From positions 1-64,000 of the forward strand of contig NZ_JBJGED010000013.1 of the NCBI RefSeq assembly GCF_045062745.1: 64,000 bases of DNA, in the 5' to 3' direction. The first letter of the stretch is position 1. Every line of letters begins with the position of its first letter. The position numbers and the translations under genes are program-made. Positions 8,328 through 16,965 of this stretch are shown piece after piece. Origin of the DNA: Paenibacillus_AA sp045062745 (GTDB lineage: Bacteria > Bacillota > Bacilli > Paenibacillales > NBRC-103111). Below the pieces are notes generated by a model. It was not told the origin of the DNA and ran no database searches. It saw only the letters and a program-made list of their open reading frames with translations.

Positions 8328-9272
8328 TTGTCAGGGACCGAATATAAACCGGAGCTGCTGGTGACGGCAGGCTCCATGGACGAGCTCGTCCGGCTGATCG
8401 ACGCCGGTGCGGACGCGGTGCAGATCGGCGACCCGCGTTTTGGGATGCGACTCGCGGGCCATTTCCCGATCGAAGCGGTGGCGGAAGCGGTCCGCTATGC
8501 GCATGGGAAGGGCGCTCGCGTGTATGTCGTCTGCAACAACATTATGGACAACGCGATCCTGTCTGAGCTGCCCGGCTACTTGCAGCAGCTGGCGGAGGCG
8601 GACGTCGATGCGGTCGTCTTCGGCGATCCGGCGGTGCTGATCGCGATGCGCCAAGCCGGCGTGACGCTCCCGCTGCATTGGAACGCGGAAATGACATCGA
8701 CGAACTATGTCACGGCCAACTACTGGGCGACGAAAGGCGCCACCCGGGTGGTGCTGGCTCGCGAGCTGAACATGGAGCAGGTGCTCGAGTTCAAGCGGCA
8801 GGCGAAGCTCGAGGTGCAAGTGCAGGTGCATGGGATGACGAATATTTATCATTCCAAACGGGCGCTCGTCAGCAACTACTATGAGCATCAAGGCCAGGAT
8901 CCGACCGACGAGGAGCTGGGCGCGGGGCGCAAGCTGTTCCTGATCGAGGAGGAGCGGCAGGATGAGCGGTACCCGGTGTACGAGGACCGCAACGGGACAC
9001 ACATTATGAGCTCGGACGACGTCTGCATGGTGGAGAATATCCATGAGCTTATGGAGGGCGGCATCGACAGCTTCAAGATCGAAGGGCTGCTCAAGCCGAT
9101 TGAATACAATGAGACGGTCGTGCGCTGCTATCGGCAGGCGATCGACGATTATATGGCGAATCCAGCGGGCTACGAGTTCGATGAAGACGCCTGGCTGGAG
9201 CCGATCCGCGCCCTGCAGCATCCGGAGCGGGAATTGTCGTTCGGCTTTTTCTATAAGGAACAAGTATATTGA
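8328..9272 (+). CDS. trhP1: Peptidase U32 family protein (YrrN/TrhP1-like)
   Basis: A 314-residue U32 TIM-barrel protein. In Bacillus subtilis the pair YrrN/YrrO (TrhP1/TrhP2) is needed for 5-hydroxyuridine formation at tRNA position 34; that role is transferred by family and gene order. Typical segments are GADAVQIGDPRFGMR near the N-terminus and SSDDVCMVENIHELMEGGIDSFKIEGLLK. Unlike the next gene it lacks the Cys cluster (HGMTNIYHSKRALVSNYY instead). I choose the TTG at 8328 because AAGAAGAGGTG (8311-8321) ends 6 bases before it. Confidence 0.85.
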   Translation: MSGTEYKPELLVTAGSMDELVRLIDAGADAVQIGDPRFGMRLAGHFPIEAVAEAVRYAHGKGARVYVVCNNIMDNAILSELPGYLQQLAEADVDAVVFGDPAVLIAMRQAGVTLPLHWNAEMTSTNYVTANYWATKGATRVVLARELNMEQVLEFKRQAKLEVQVQVHGMTNIYHSKRALVSNYYEHQGQDPTDEELGAGRKLFLIEEERQDERYPVYEDRNGTHIMSSDDVCMVENIHELMEGGIDSFKIEGLLKPIEYNETVVRCYRQAIDDYMANPAGYEFDEDAWLEPIRALQHPERELSFGFFYKEQVY

Positions 9273-9300
9273 TGGACCGGAATGACGGAGGTGAACGGTA

Positions 9301-10662
9301 ATGGGAATCTGGGTAAAAGAAAGACCGGCCGAAGGCGCGTTAGCCGGAAGCGGCAAGCGCAGGCTGCCGCCTAAGCCGGAGCTGCTCGCCCCGGGAGGCA
9401 GTCTGGAGAAGCTGAAATTTGCCGTCCATTATGGGGCGGATGCGGTTTATATAGGCGGTCAAAAGTACGGCTTGCGTTCGAGTGCGGACAACTTCACGTT
9501 CGAGGAGATGCGCGAAGGCGTAGAGTTCGCGAAGCGATATGGGGCCAAAGTGTTCGTCGCGGCCAATATTTATGCACATAACGAGGATATTGAGGGAATC
9601 GAGGAGTATCTGCGCAACCTGCAGGAAGTCGGCATTGCCGCCATCATCGTGGCCGATCCGGCCATTATCGAGACGTGCAAGCGGGCGGCGCCGAAGCTCG
9701 AGATCCACCTGAGCACGCAGCAGTCTACGATGAACTGGCAGGCGGTTCAGTTCTGGAAGGACGAGGGCGTTCACCGCGTCGTGTTGGCGCGTGAAGCGAA
9801 CATGGCCGAGATCGAGGAGATCAAGGCGAAGGTCGACATCGAGATCGAGACGTTCATCCACGGCGCGATGTGCAGCTCGTATTCCGGGCGCTGCGTGCTG
9901 TCCAATCATTTCACGGACCGCGACTCGAATCGCGGGGGATGCTGCCAGTCGTGCCGCTGGAAGTACGATTTGTTCGAAGAAGGCGGCATGAACGTGGAAC
10001 AGCTCGTCTCCGAGGAGGCGGCGCTCGCCGATGAGACGCTGCGCCGGTTCCGGGAGGGGGCGCAGGAAGTCGCCCTGTTCCCGAACGTGGATCCGTTCAT
10101 GATGAGCGCGAAGGATCTATGCATGATCGAGTACGTCCCGCAGATGATCGAGTCCGGGGTCGAGAGTTTCAAGATCGAAGGCCGGATGAAGAGCATCCAC
10201 TATGTGGCCACGGTTGTGAACGCGTACCGGCAGGCGATCGACGCGTATTATGCCGATCCGGACAACTACGAGCTGAACCCGGCCTGGGTTGAGGAAATCT
10301 ACAAGGCGGCGAATCGGCCGCTGAACACAGGTTTCTTCTTCGACGACCCGGGGCATGACGACCACATCTTCGGGCCGGAGGACAAGCGGGCGGACTATGA
10401 TTTCGCCGGGCTCGTGCTGGCTTACGACGAAGAGACCGGGATGGCCACCGTGCAGCAGCGCAACCATTTCAAGCCGGGGCAAGAGGTGGAGTTCTTCGGC
10501 CCCGGCGGAACGTTCTTCCGCCAACAAGTCGGCGCGATCCAGGACGAGGAAGGCCGCGAGCTGGACGCCGCGCGCCATCCTCTGCAGCCGGTTCGCTTCC
10601 GGGTGGACCACCCGGTCAAGCCTTACGATATGATGCGCAAGCGGATCGGGAAGAAGCTATAG
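9301..10662 (+). CDS. trhP2: Peptidase U32 family protein (YrrO/TrhP2-like)
   Basis: A 453-residue U32 protein with GADAVYIGGQKYGLRS near the N-terminus, the U32 signature region ETFIHGAMCSSYSGRCVLSN, and the Cys cluster completed by GGCCQSCRW, which probably binds an iron-sulfur cluster. A C-terminal beta-barrel extension (GLVLAYDEETGMATVQQRNHF) is present, as in long U32 members. It follows the shorter U32 gene by 28 bp, with GGAGGTG before the ATG. With that gene it probably performs prephenate-dependent tRNA wobble-uridine hydroxylation (family knowledge). Confidence 0.9.
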   Translation: MGIWVKERPAEGALAGSGKRRLPPKPELLAPGGSLEKLKFAVHYGADAVYIGGQKYGLRSSADNFTFEEMREGVEFAKRYGAKVFVAANIYAHNEDIEGIEEYLRNLQEVGIAAIIVADPAIIETCKRAAPKLEIHLSTQQSTMNWQAVQFWKDEGVHRVVLAREANMAEIEEIKAKVDIEIETFIHGAMCSSYSGRCVLSNHFTDRDSNRGGCCQSCRWKYDLFEEGGMNVEQLVSEEAALADETLRRFREGAQEVALFPNVDPFMMSAKDLCMIEYVPQMIESGVESFKIEGRMKSIHYVATVVNAYRQAIDAYYADPDNYELNPAWVEEIYKAANRPLNTGFFFDDPGHDDHIFGPEDKRADYDFAGLVLAYDEETGMATVQQRNHFKPGQEVEFFGPGGTFFRQQVGAIQDEEGRELDAARHPLQPVRFRVDHPVKPYDMMRKRIGKKL

Positions 10663-10700
10663 GAACCATACCTCCCGTCAATACGTATTACAAGGAAGAG

Positions 10701-10735
10701 GGCCGACCGATACTCGATCGGCCTTCACTTCGCTT
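10701..10735 (+). terminator. Probable terminator after the U32 genes
   Basis: A stem GGCCGACCG / CGATCGGCC (10701-10709 with 10715-10723, one mismatch, 5-base loop) is followed by a T-rich but interrupted tail. It is weaker than the other terminators in the window. Confidence 0.5.
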
Positions 10736-10754
10736 TACGGGAGGGATGGACCAG

Positions 10755-11435
10755 GTGAACTCGGATTGGATCCAAGCGGACGCCGCCTTGCGCTCTATTC
10801 AGGTGACCGGCAGCGATCGAAACGAACCTGTGCTCGTATCCGGCCGCGCGGAGGGGCTTCAGTTGGTTGGGATCGGGACAGACGCCGCCGTCTTTACTTA
10901 TGACGGCACACCGGGGTACGCGTTCAAAGTGTATTCCGATGTGGCGCTGCCTAAGAAAGAAACGGAAAAAATGGTGTACGAAAAGCTGGAAGGCCTTCCG
11001 TTCTTCCCTCATTATTACGGGCAAGGCTTGAATTATCTCGTCATCAGCTACGAGGAGGGCGTGACGCTCCACGATTGTCTCTTGCAGGGCATTCCGATTC
11101 CGGAGCAAGCCGTCCAGGATGTCGAGACCGCCCGGGAGCTCGTGCGCAGCCGGGGCCTAAATCCGCGCGACATTCATTTGAAGAACGTCCTCTTGCAAGA
11201 CGGGCGCGCCAAAGTGCTGGACGTCTCGGAGTACGCCCTGGACGGCGACGATAAGCGTTGGGAGCATCTGGTGTGGGCGTATCGGGTCTTCTACCCGGCA
11301 CTGGAAGGCAAGAAGCTCCCGATGTGGGTACTCGACACGATCAAAACGGGGTACGCGCAGTGGGATCAGGCCAGTCACAGTCTGGACGAATTCGGCGGAC
11401 GCGTGAGCGAGCTGATCTCCAGGTTTCTTAGATAA
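10755..11435 (+). CDS. Protein kinase-like protein (YrzF-like)
   Basis: About 226 residues with a degenerate kinase-like plan: a candidate phosphate-binding Lys in GYAFKVYSD, a catalytic-loop equivalent NPRDIHLKNVLL (Asp and Asn kept), and KVLDVSEY in place of the DFG segment. It resembles the small YrzF-type kinases of Bacilli; substrate unknown. An ATG at 10746 is possible, but GGGAGGG (10739-10745) abuts it, while the in-frame GTG at 10755 has ideal spacing, so I prefer GTG. A strong terminator follows. It stands alone between two terminators. Confidence 0.7.
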   Translation: MNSDWIQADAALRSIQVTGSDRNEPVLVSGRAEGLQLVGIGTDAAVFTYDGTPGYAFKVYSDVALPKKETEKMVYEKLEGLPFFPHYYGQGLNYLVISYEEGVTLHDCLLQGIPIPEQAVQDVETARELVRSRGLNPRDIHLKNVLLQDGRAKVLDVSEYALDGDDKRWEHLVWAYRVFYPALEGKKLPMWVLDTIKTGYAQWDQASHSLDEFGGRVSELISRFLR

Positions 11436-11448
11436 CGGTTTTGGGCTG

Positions 11449-11494
11449 AATAGAGGGTGGGCAGGAACTCCTGCGCCACCCTCTATTGTTTTAA
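11449..11494 (+). terminator. Strong rho-independent terminator
   Basis: A perfect 12-bp stem AATAGAGGGTGG (11449-11460) / CCACCCTCTATT (11476-11487) encloses a second small GCAGG/CCTGC stem, followed by GTTTTAAA. It ends the kinase-like gene. Confidence 0.92.
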
Positions 11495-11502
11495 ATCCGG
11501 GT

Positions 11503-11560
11503 CCCCGCAAAGTAACAGGAATAGGCTCCAAAGGCCTGCGTCACTTTGTGGGGTACTTTT
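11503..11560. terminator. Hairpin between convergent genes
   Basis: CCCCGCAAAGT (11503-11513) pairs with ACTTTGTGGGG (11543-11553) over 11 bp including one G-T, with a long inner loop. A T-rich stretch follows on the + strand. It lies directly against the stop of the minus-strand merR gene and may act as its 3' hairpin or as a back-up terminator; on the minus strand no U-tract follows it. Confidence 0.45.
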
Positions 11561-12320
11561 ACTTCTGCCCGGTATAAATGTGCACCGCATCACGGAGGAA
11601 CTCAGCGACGCCCGGTTGGTCCTTGTCGTAGTACGCCTTGAACCGCTCGTCGTCGACGTACATCTGGGCGACGCCCGCGTGGGCTTCCTTGCTGTACTGG
11701 TCCCAATAGAACGTCAGCCACTGCCGATGCAGGTCGGCCGCCTTCTGTGCCAGCTCACCCGCCGGGTCGCCCGTCTCGAAGGCTTCCGCCAGCGTCGTGT
11801 GAATGTCGGTCGCGAGCTGCTCGAGCTCCGAATACTCCTTCTCCGTCATGTTCTTGACCTTCCGATTCGCCCGGTCGACTTTCTCGTCGCCGTATTTGGC
11901 CCGAATCTCTTGGCCGTATTTTTTCTCGTTGTCATCGATCAGCTTCTGCTTGAAGCCTTCGAATTTTTGTTTGTCGCTCATGGTTTTCTTTCCCTCTCTT
12001 TCCGCCAGCGTCATGTCGACATTGGCAATTAGCAGATCCAACTGAAGGCGTTTCTCGATGAGCTTGTCCCGATGCTCTCTCAAGGCCCGATCCGCGTCGA
12101 AGGTCGGCGAGGTGACGATCTCCTTGATCTCTTCGAGGCTCACGCCGAGCTCCCGATAGAACAAGATTTGCTGCAGCCGATCGACTTCGGCCCGACCGTA
12201 GATGCGGTACCCGGATGAATTGATTCTCGCCGGCTTGAGAAGGTCAATCTCATCGTAGTAGCGGAGCGTTCGGGTGCTGACACCGGCCAGGAGCCCTAGC
12301 TTTTGCACGGTATATTCCAT
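11559..12320 (-). CDS. MerR-family activator with TipAS drug-binding domain
   Basis: About 253 residues. Residues 1-70 are a MerR winged helix (YTVQKLGLLAGVSTRTLRYY, GYRIYG), followed by a coiled-coil dimer helix (LQQILFYRELGVSLEEI to about 110). The C-terminal ~130 residues are a TipAS-like antibiotic-recognition domain (HRQWLTFYWDQYSKEAHAGVAQMYVDDERF). Proteins such as Mta use this plan to activate efflux genes and themselves. I prefer the ATG at 12320, since the GGGGG at 12328-12333 is too close to the ATG at 12326. The divergent neighbour is an FtsH-like protease rather than a pump. Confidence 0.9.
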   Translation of the reverse strand: MEYTVQKLGLLAGVSTRTLRYYDEIDLLKPARINSSGYRIYGRAEVDRLQQILFYRELGVSLEEIKEIVTSPTFDADRALREHRDKLIEKRLQLDLLIANVDMTLAEREGKKTMSDKQKFEGFKQKLIDDNEKKYGQEIRAKYGDEKVDRANRKVKNMTEKEYSELEQLATDIHTTLAEAFETGDPAGELAQKAADLHRQWLTFYWDQYSKEAHAGVAQMYVDDERFKAYYDKDQPGVAEFLRDAVHIYTGQK

Positions 12321-12417
12321 GTTCATTCCCCCTGACGACTTCATCGTACACCTTAACGGAACGTCAATGTCAAACGTTATTTTGCGAATAGTTTGGCCGA
12401 TGGAATATAAAATTTCA

Positions 12418-12446
12418 TTGACGGGCTTCTTGAAAGCGTAATAAAA
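12418..12446 (+). promoter_or_regulatory. Probable promoter of the FtsH-like gene
   Basis: TTGACG at 12418-12423 and ATAAAA at 12441-12446 are 17 bp apart; an overlapping TAATAA at 12439 would give a 15-bp spacer. It lies 38 bp upstream of the preferred start. The surrounding divergent region with merR is AT-rich. Confidence 0.5.
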
Positions 12447-12483
12447 TTTTACTCATCAAACTGTCTGAGAAGGAAGTGTGCCC

Positions 12484-14217
12484 GTGAGGAGATATCGATG
12501 GATTAAGTGGCGCAAGTTCCTCCTCTGGCTCGGCATCCTGGCGATTCTCGGGTTGCTGTTATGGGTAGGAAGACCGACCTCGTTTTATATCGCTTATAGT
12601 GTGCTCAGCTTGGCGTTCCAGCTGCTGTTCGCGGTCGTGTTCATCATCATCCAGTTCGTTGCCCTGTTCTGGTTCCTCGCTCGCGGACGCACGTACTGGG
12701 TGCTGCCAGGCGAGACCGGCGCCACCTGGGACGATTATCGGGGCAATCCCGAGATCGTCGAGAATGCCAAACGCATCGTCCTGCTCCTGAAGGGCGTGAA
12801 GGAGTTCAAGGAGATGGGGGGCGAAGCGATTCGCGGGTTCCTCCTCTGCGGGCCTCCGGGGACGGGCAAATCGTACTTGGCGCAGGTCATCGCGAACGAA
12901 GCTCAAGTGCCCTTCGCTTATGCCTCCGCTCCCAGCTTCCAGAACATGTTCTTCGGCGTAGGCAATCTGAAGGTGATGCGGCTGTATAAGAAGGCGCGCA
13001 AGCTGGCCAAAGTGTACGGCGCCTGCATCATCTTCATTGACGAGATCGACGCGATCGGCATGAAGCGGCAGGGAGACGGAGGCGGCATGGGCATGATGTT
13101 CGGCATGGGGGGCGGCTCGGGCCTCCTGAACGAGCTCTTGCTGCAGATGGATCCGCCTAACCTCGACGGCTCCTGGATCGCGAAGTCGCTGCGCTCGCTC
13201 GGCCTGCGGCGCAAGAAGGCCGAGCGGCCGGCGGTTCTTACCGTCGCGGCGACGAACTTGCCCGACGTGCTCGATCCGGCGCTGCTTAGGCCGGGCCGGT
13301 TCGACCGGCAGTTGTGGGTCGACTCGCCGGACTATGATGGCCGAATCGATGTGTTCCAGTATTACCTCAAGAAGGTCAGGCACGACCGTTCGCTCACGCC
13401 TGAGAAGGCAGCGCTCGATACGATCGGCTACAGCCCGGCTCAGATCAAGCATATCGTGAACGAATCCGTCGTCATCGCCCACCAACGGGGCGCACAGGAA
13501 GCGAGCTACGAAGACTTCCGCGCGGCGATGGAGACGTACGAGTGGGGGCTGAAGCAACCGCTCCGCTCGATGAGCGAGGACGAGAAGCGGAACGTGGCCT
13601 ACCACGAAGCGGGCCATGCGGTGGCCCAATATTTGCTGAAGCCGCATTCCCGCGTATGGAAGGTGACGATTATTCGCCGGGGCGATGCCCTGGGGCTCGC
13701 GGCGACGAAGCCGACGACCGAGCGGTACAATCGGAGCGACAGCGAGATCCTGGGCGAGATCCAGGTGTGTCTCGCCGCCCGGGCGGCGGAGGAGGAATTC
13801 CTCGGCAAAAAGCTGAACGGCGTGACCTCCGACCTGCAGCAGGCGACGCAGCTCGCCGGCGCTTACCTCGGCATGGTCGGGATGGGCGACGAGCTGTTCA
13901 GCTGGCTCGCCGCCGGTACGAGGGTTGATGGCCTGAAGGCGCTCCGGCCCAAGATCAACGAGCTGCTGAAGGACCAGATGCAGCAAGTGCGGCAGCTCGT
14001 GCGGGAATACGCCGGGTTCGTGCATGCGATCGCGGAAGAGCTGCTTTTGCGCGGCGATCTGACCGGCGAAGAGATCGAGGGCATCTACGAGCGGCTGTAC
14101 GGCGAGACCCGTCCGGTACCGCCGGTCATCAAGTCCGGCGTGTTCGCGGACGCGGTCGCGGAAGTGGCGCCGGCCAAGATGGCGGAGGAGGACGACGATT
14201 CGAAGGAATCCTCTTAA
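12484..14217 (+). CDS. FtsH-like membrane AAA+ zinc protease
   Basis: A 577-residue protein with two closely spaced N-terminal TM segments (about residues 8-27 and 35-65) and no sizeable extracellular domain between them. An AAA+ module follows, with Walker A GPPGTGKS at 123-130, Walker B IIFIDEIDAIG and the second region of homology (LLRPGRFDR). The M41 protease domain has HEAGH at 374-378 and a downstream SDL Asp as third zinc ligand. It is therefore a plausible active second FtsH-type protease. A glycine/methionine-rich insert follows Walker B. The GTG at 12484 is chosen because AAGGAAG lies 7 bases upstream. Confidence 0.88.
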   Translation: MRRYRWIKWRKFLLWLGILAILGLLLWVGRPTSFYIAYSVLSLAFQLLFAVVFIIIQFVALFWFLARGRTYWVLPGETGATWDDYRGNPEIVENAKRIVLLLKGVKEFKEMGGEAIRGFLLCGPPGTGKSYLAQVIANEAQVPFAYASAPSFQNMFFGVGNLKVMRLYKKARKLAKVYGACIIFIDEIDAIGMKRQGDGGGMGMMFGMGGGSGLLNELLLQMDPPNLDGSWIAKSLRSLGLRRKKAERPAVLTVAATNLPDVLDPALLRPGRFDRQLWVDSPDYDGRIDVFQYYLKKVRHDRSLTPEKAALDTIGYSPAQIKHIVNESVVIAHQRGAQEASYEDFRAAMETYEWGLKQPLRSMSEDEKRNVAYHEAGHAVAQYLLKPHSRVWKVTIIRRGDALGLAATKPTTERYNRSDSEILGEIQVCLAARAAEEEFLGKKLNGVTSDLQQATQLAGAYLGMVGMGDELFSWLAAGTRVDGLKALRPKINELLKDQMQQVRQLVREYAGFVHAIAEELLLRGDLTGEEIEGIYERLYGETRPVPPVIKSGVFADAVAEVAPAKMAEEDDDSKESS

Positions 14218-14234
14218 ATTTTATATGCATCTAA

Positions 14235-14283
14235 GCCTGTTGCTCACTCGAAGGAGTGGACGGCGGGCTTTTGTTCTTTTGTT
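14235..14283 (+). terminator. Rho-independent terminator
   Basis: A ~15-bp imperfect stem with several G-T pairs (14235-14249 with 14254-14268, loop GAAG) is followed by TTTTGTTCTTTTGTT. It ends the FtsH-like gene and faces the convergent lacI-type gene. Confidence 0.8.
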
Positions 14284-14307
14284 AAAGAACGGACGTAGAT
14301 TTTCCGG

Positions 14308-15351
14308 TTACACAGATTCACGGTACGGCGCAGTCGTAGCCCCGACAAGAAATTCGCCTTGGATGCGCGTATGCTCGTGGGGCAGCGTCGGATTCGCGAG
14401 CCGCCACAGCATCCGGTCGGCCGCGCGGTAGCCGGTCTCGCGAATCGACAGCAGCGGCCGCGTGAACAGCGGCAGGCCGTCCGGCTGCTCGTTCAGCAGG
14501 CCGACGATCGACAGCTGCTCCGGGACCCGAAGGCCAATCGCTTCGCACAGCCGGTACACGGCCCGCACTTCCTGGTGTACCCCGCAGACGAGCGCCGTCG
14601 GCGTGAAGCGGACGAGCTTGCTCTTCACATCGTCGATCCACGACTCATCGGTGCGAGCGCCGATCGAGTGGGCGGAGGGATCGACGAGCTCGCCGAACTC
14701 TCGCAGCGCCTGCTGGAACGCCTGCCAGCGCAGGATGAAGCCACGCTGCTCATACGTGTCGCCGACATACATCAAGCGGCGGTGGCCGAGGCTGCGCAGG
14801 TAAGCGACGGCTTGGTATGTAGCGTCATAGATATCCCAGATGACACTGTCCACTCTTACGCCGGGCGGAGGAAAGTTGAGCAGGACGGTCGGAATCTCGA
14901 GCCGGAACAGCGCCTGCTCCCAGGCTTTCGGCACGATGCTCGGCGCGATGAAGATCCCATCGGCATAAGCGAGTCCGTGCTGCTCGATGTATTCCGCCAT
15001 GTCGGCTTCCCGGGTCGACTTGGGCAGCCGGTGGAGCTCTACCTGGTGGCCGAACGAAGCGAATCGCTCGTGCAGCCCTTCCAGCAGCTTGCGATTATAG
15101 CTGAGCGATTCTTCGGTCTGGACGAGCAGGAACCGCTTCCGTTCGTTCGGATAGGGGGAGATCGTCTCCGCCTTCAGGCTGCGGATCTGTTCGTTCGTGA
15201 AATAGCCGAGCTTCTCGGCGGTCTGCATAATGAGCTGACGCGTCGATTCGGCCATGCCGGGCTTGCCTTTGAACGCTTTGGACACCGTCTGCACGGTTAC
15301 CCCGAGCTGCTTGGCGATCGTGCGTTGTGTGACCGGTTTGCGGATCGGCAT
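14308..15351 (-). CDS. LacI-family transcriptional regulator
   Basis: About 347 residues. The N-terminal HTH reads TQRTIAKQLGVTVQTVSKAFKG with the hinge helix after it (GMAESTRQLIMQTAEKLGY). The rest is a periplasmic-binding-protein-like sensor domain (LLVQTEESLSYNRKLLEGL, DGIFIAPSIVPKAW, RRLMYVGDTY). I choose the ATG at 15351 because CCACCTCC (15357-15364, GGAGGTGG on this strand) is correctly spaced. It is divergent from an FAD oxidoreductase gene whose leader carries a perfect inverted repeat, the likely operator. The ligand is unknown. Confidence 0.9.
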   Translation of the reverse strand: MPIRKPVTQRTIAKQLGVTVQTVSKAFKGKPGMAESTRQLIMQTAEKLGYFTNEQIRSLKAETISPYPNERKRFLLVQTEESLSYNRKLLEGLHERFASFGHQVELHRLPKSTREADMAEYIEQHGLAYADGIFIAPSIVPKAWEQALFRLEIPTVLLNFPPPGVRVDSVIWDIYDATYQAVAYLRSLGHRRLMYVGDTYEQRGFILRWQAFQQALREFGELVDPSAHSIGARTDESWIDDVKSKLVRFTPTALVCGVHQEVRAVYRLCEAIGLRVPEQLSIVGLLNEQPDGLPLFTRPLLSIRETGYRAADRMLWRLANPTLPHEHTRIQGEFLVGATTAPYRESV

Positions 15352-15444
15352 GCGGACCACCTCCACTACTATCATATCACGAACCGATTTTTTCATTAAA
15401 CAAAAATTAAACTAGTTCCCTAAGTCGCGCTCCCTAATAATGAG

Positions 15445-15459
15445 AGTAACAAAGTTACT
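15445..15459 (+). promoter_or_regulatory. Inverted repeat, probable LacI-type operator
   Basis: AGTAAC-AAA-GTTACT, a perfect palindrome with a 3-bp centre, lies just upstream of the ribosome site of the FAD oxidoreductase and in the divergent region shared with the lacI-type gene. Binding there would block transcription of the oxidoreductase. Confidence 0.55.
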
Positions 15460-15475
15460 GTGGGGGGATTTCAAT

Positions 15476-16879
15476 ATGGCTGAGCAAGGAGTTCGCACGA
15501 TACAAATTACGACCGAGCTGCCCGTCTCGCATACACCGGACGTCGTCGTGCTGGGAGGCGGCGCCTCCGGCATCGCCGCCGCTATCGCGGCCGCACGGGG
15601 CGGGGCCGATACGCTGCTCATCGAGCAGCGCGGGTATCTCGGCGGGATGGGGACGGCAGCGCTAGTCCCCGCCTTCTGCCCCTATACGGACGGCGAGAAG
15701 CCCGTCATTCGCGGCATCGGTCTCGAGCTGCTGGAGCGCATGAAGCGGGCATCGGGCGAAGCGTTCCTGAGCCGCAACAAGGACAAGCTGGATTGGGTGC
15801 CGATCGACGTGGAGACGCTGAAGCGCGTGTACGACGAAGAGGTGCTGGCGAGTGGCGCCAAGGTGCTGTTCCACACGGTGGCGGACCAGATTTTAAAGGA
15901 AGGGGACCGAATCACGGGCCTCGTCATCAGCAACAAATCCGGCCGTTCGGTCGTCCAGGCGAAGCTGTATATCGACGCCTCGGGGGACGCGGACTTGGCC
16001 GCTCTGGCGGGCGTGCCGTTCCAGGTCGGAGGGGAGCAGGGCGAGCTGCAGCCGGGCACGATGTGCTATCTCGTGGCGGGAGCGGATAAGGCCAAGTTCG
16101 ACCAGTACTTGAAAGAGACCGGCCAGAACGGTCAATTGGCCGAGGCGGTCATGCAAGCCCAGCAGAACGGCGACTTGCCGGAAGGGCGCAAGCGGATCTC
16201 CGGCATCGCCTGGGTGACCGACTCGATCGCCGGCTTCAACTTCGGCCATATCTTCGGAATCGACGGCACGAAGGCCGAGGACTTGACCCGGGCCGCGATC
16301 GAAGGCCGGCAGCTGATCCAGCGGCAGATCGCGTTTCTGCGAAAATACGTTGGAGGCTTCGAGAACATCCACCTCGTGCACTCCGGCGACCAGATCGGCA
16401 TCCGGGAAACCCGGCGCATCGCCGGCGACTATACGCTGGTCGTCGAAGATTTCTTGACGATGCGGACATTCGAGGACGACATCGCCCGGAACTCGTACTT
16501 CATCGATATCCATCTCGCGAACTCGAGCAGCACGATGACGGTCAAGCACTTGCCGAAAGGCCAGTCGCATGGCGTTCCCTACCGCTGCATGCTGCCGCAG
16601 GGCGTGTCGAATCTGATCGTTGCCGGACGCTCCGTCTCGTCTGACCGTCCGGTGCAAGGCTCGCTGCGTGTGATGCCGAACTGCTTCGCGATGGGGCAAG
16701 CGGCGGGTACGGCCGCAGCGATGCTGAGTGCAGCAGGCGGAGGCTTCCGCGACGTGCCGATTCCGGCGCTGCAGGCGAAGCTGATAGAGCAGGGCGCCTG
16801 GCTCGGCGAGCATCCTGGGCAAGCGAGCCATGTGGAGCTGGTAGGTGCCGGTGCGGTCCAATTCGATCCGGAGACGTAA
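15476..16879 (+). CDS. FAD-dependent oxidoreductase
   Basis: A 467-residue flavoprotein. The dinucleotide-binding motif VVVLGGGASGIAAAIAAAR lies near the N-terminus, followed by an acidic strand end (LLIEQRGYLGGMGT). A second conserved block is ASGDADLAALAGVPF, and the C-terminal FAD motif is NLIVAGRSVSSDRPVQGSLRVMP. This is the FAD_oxidored type often found with LacI or AraC regulators in sugar-utilisation loci; substrate unknown. The ATG at 15476 has GGGGGG 8 bases upstream. A strong terminator follows, so it is monocistronic. Confidence 0.85.
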   Translation: MAEQGVRTIQITTELPVSHTPDVVVLGGGASGIAAAIAAARGGADTLLIEQRGYLGGMGTAALVPAFCPYTDGEKPVIRGIGLELLERMKRASGEAFLSRNKDKLDWVPIDVETLKRVYDEEVLASGAKVLFHTVADQILKEGDRITGLVISNKSGRSVVQAKLYIDASGDADLAALAGVPFQVGGEQGELQPGTMCYLVAGADKAKFDQYLKETGQNGQLAEAVMQAQQNGDLPEGRKRISGIAWVTDSIAGFNFGHIFGIDGTKAEDLTRAAIEGRQLIQRQIAFLRKYVGGFENIHLVHSGDQIGIRETRRIAGDYTLVVEDFLTMRTFEDDIARNSYFIDIHLANSSSTMTVKHLPKGQSHGVPYRCMLPQGVSNLIVAGRSVSSDRPVQGSLRVMPNCFAMGQAAGTAAAMLSAAGGGFRDVPIPALQAKLIEQGAWLGEHPGQASHVELVGAGAVQFDPET

Positions 16880-16896
16880 AGTGTATCCAATCCGAG

Positions 16897-16934
16897 GCCC
16901 AGGTGGCGCCGATATGGCGTTCCTGGGCTTTTTG
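16897..16934 (+). terminator. Rho-independent terminator
   Basis: GCCCAGG (16897-16903) pairs with CCTGGGC (16922-16928), with an internal CGCC/GGCG extension, followed by TTTTT. It ends the FAD oxidoreductase gene. Confidence 0.9.
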
Positions 16935-16965
16935 CTGAATGGAGGAAAATAAACTGGCTGTGTCG

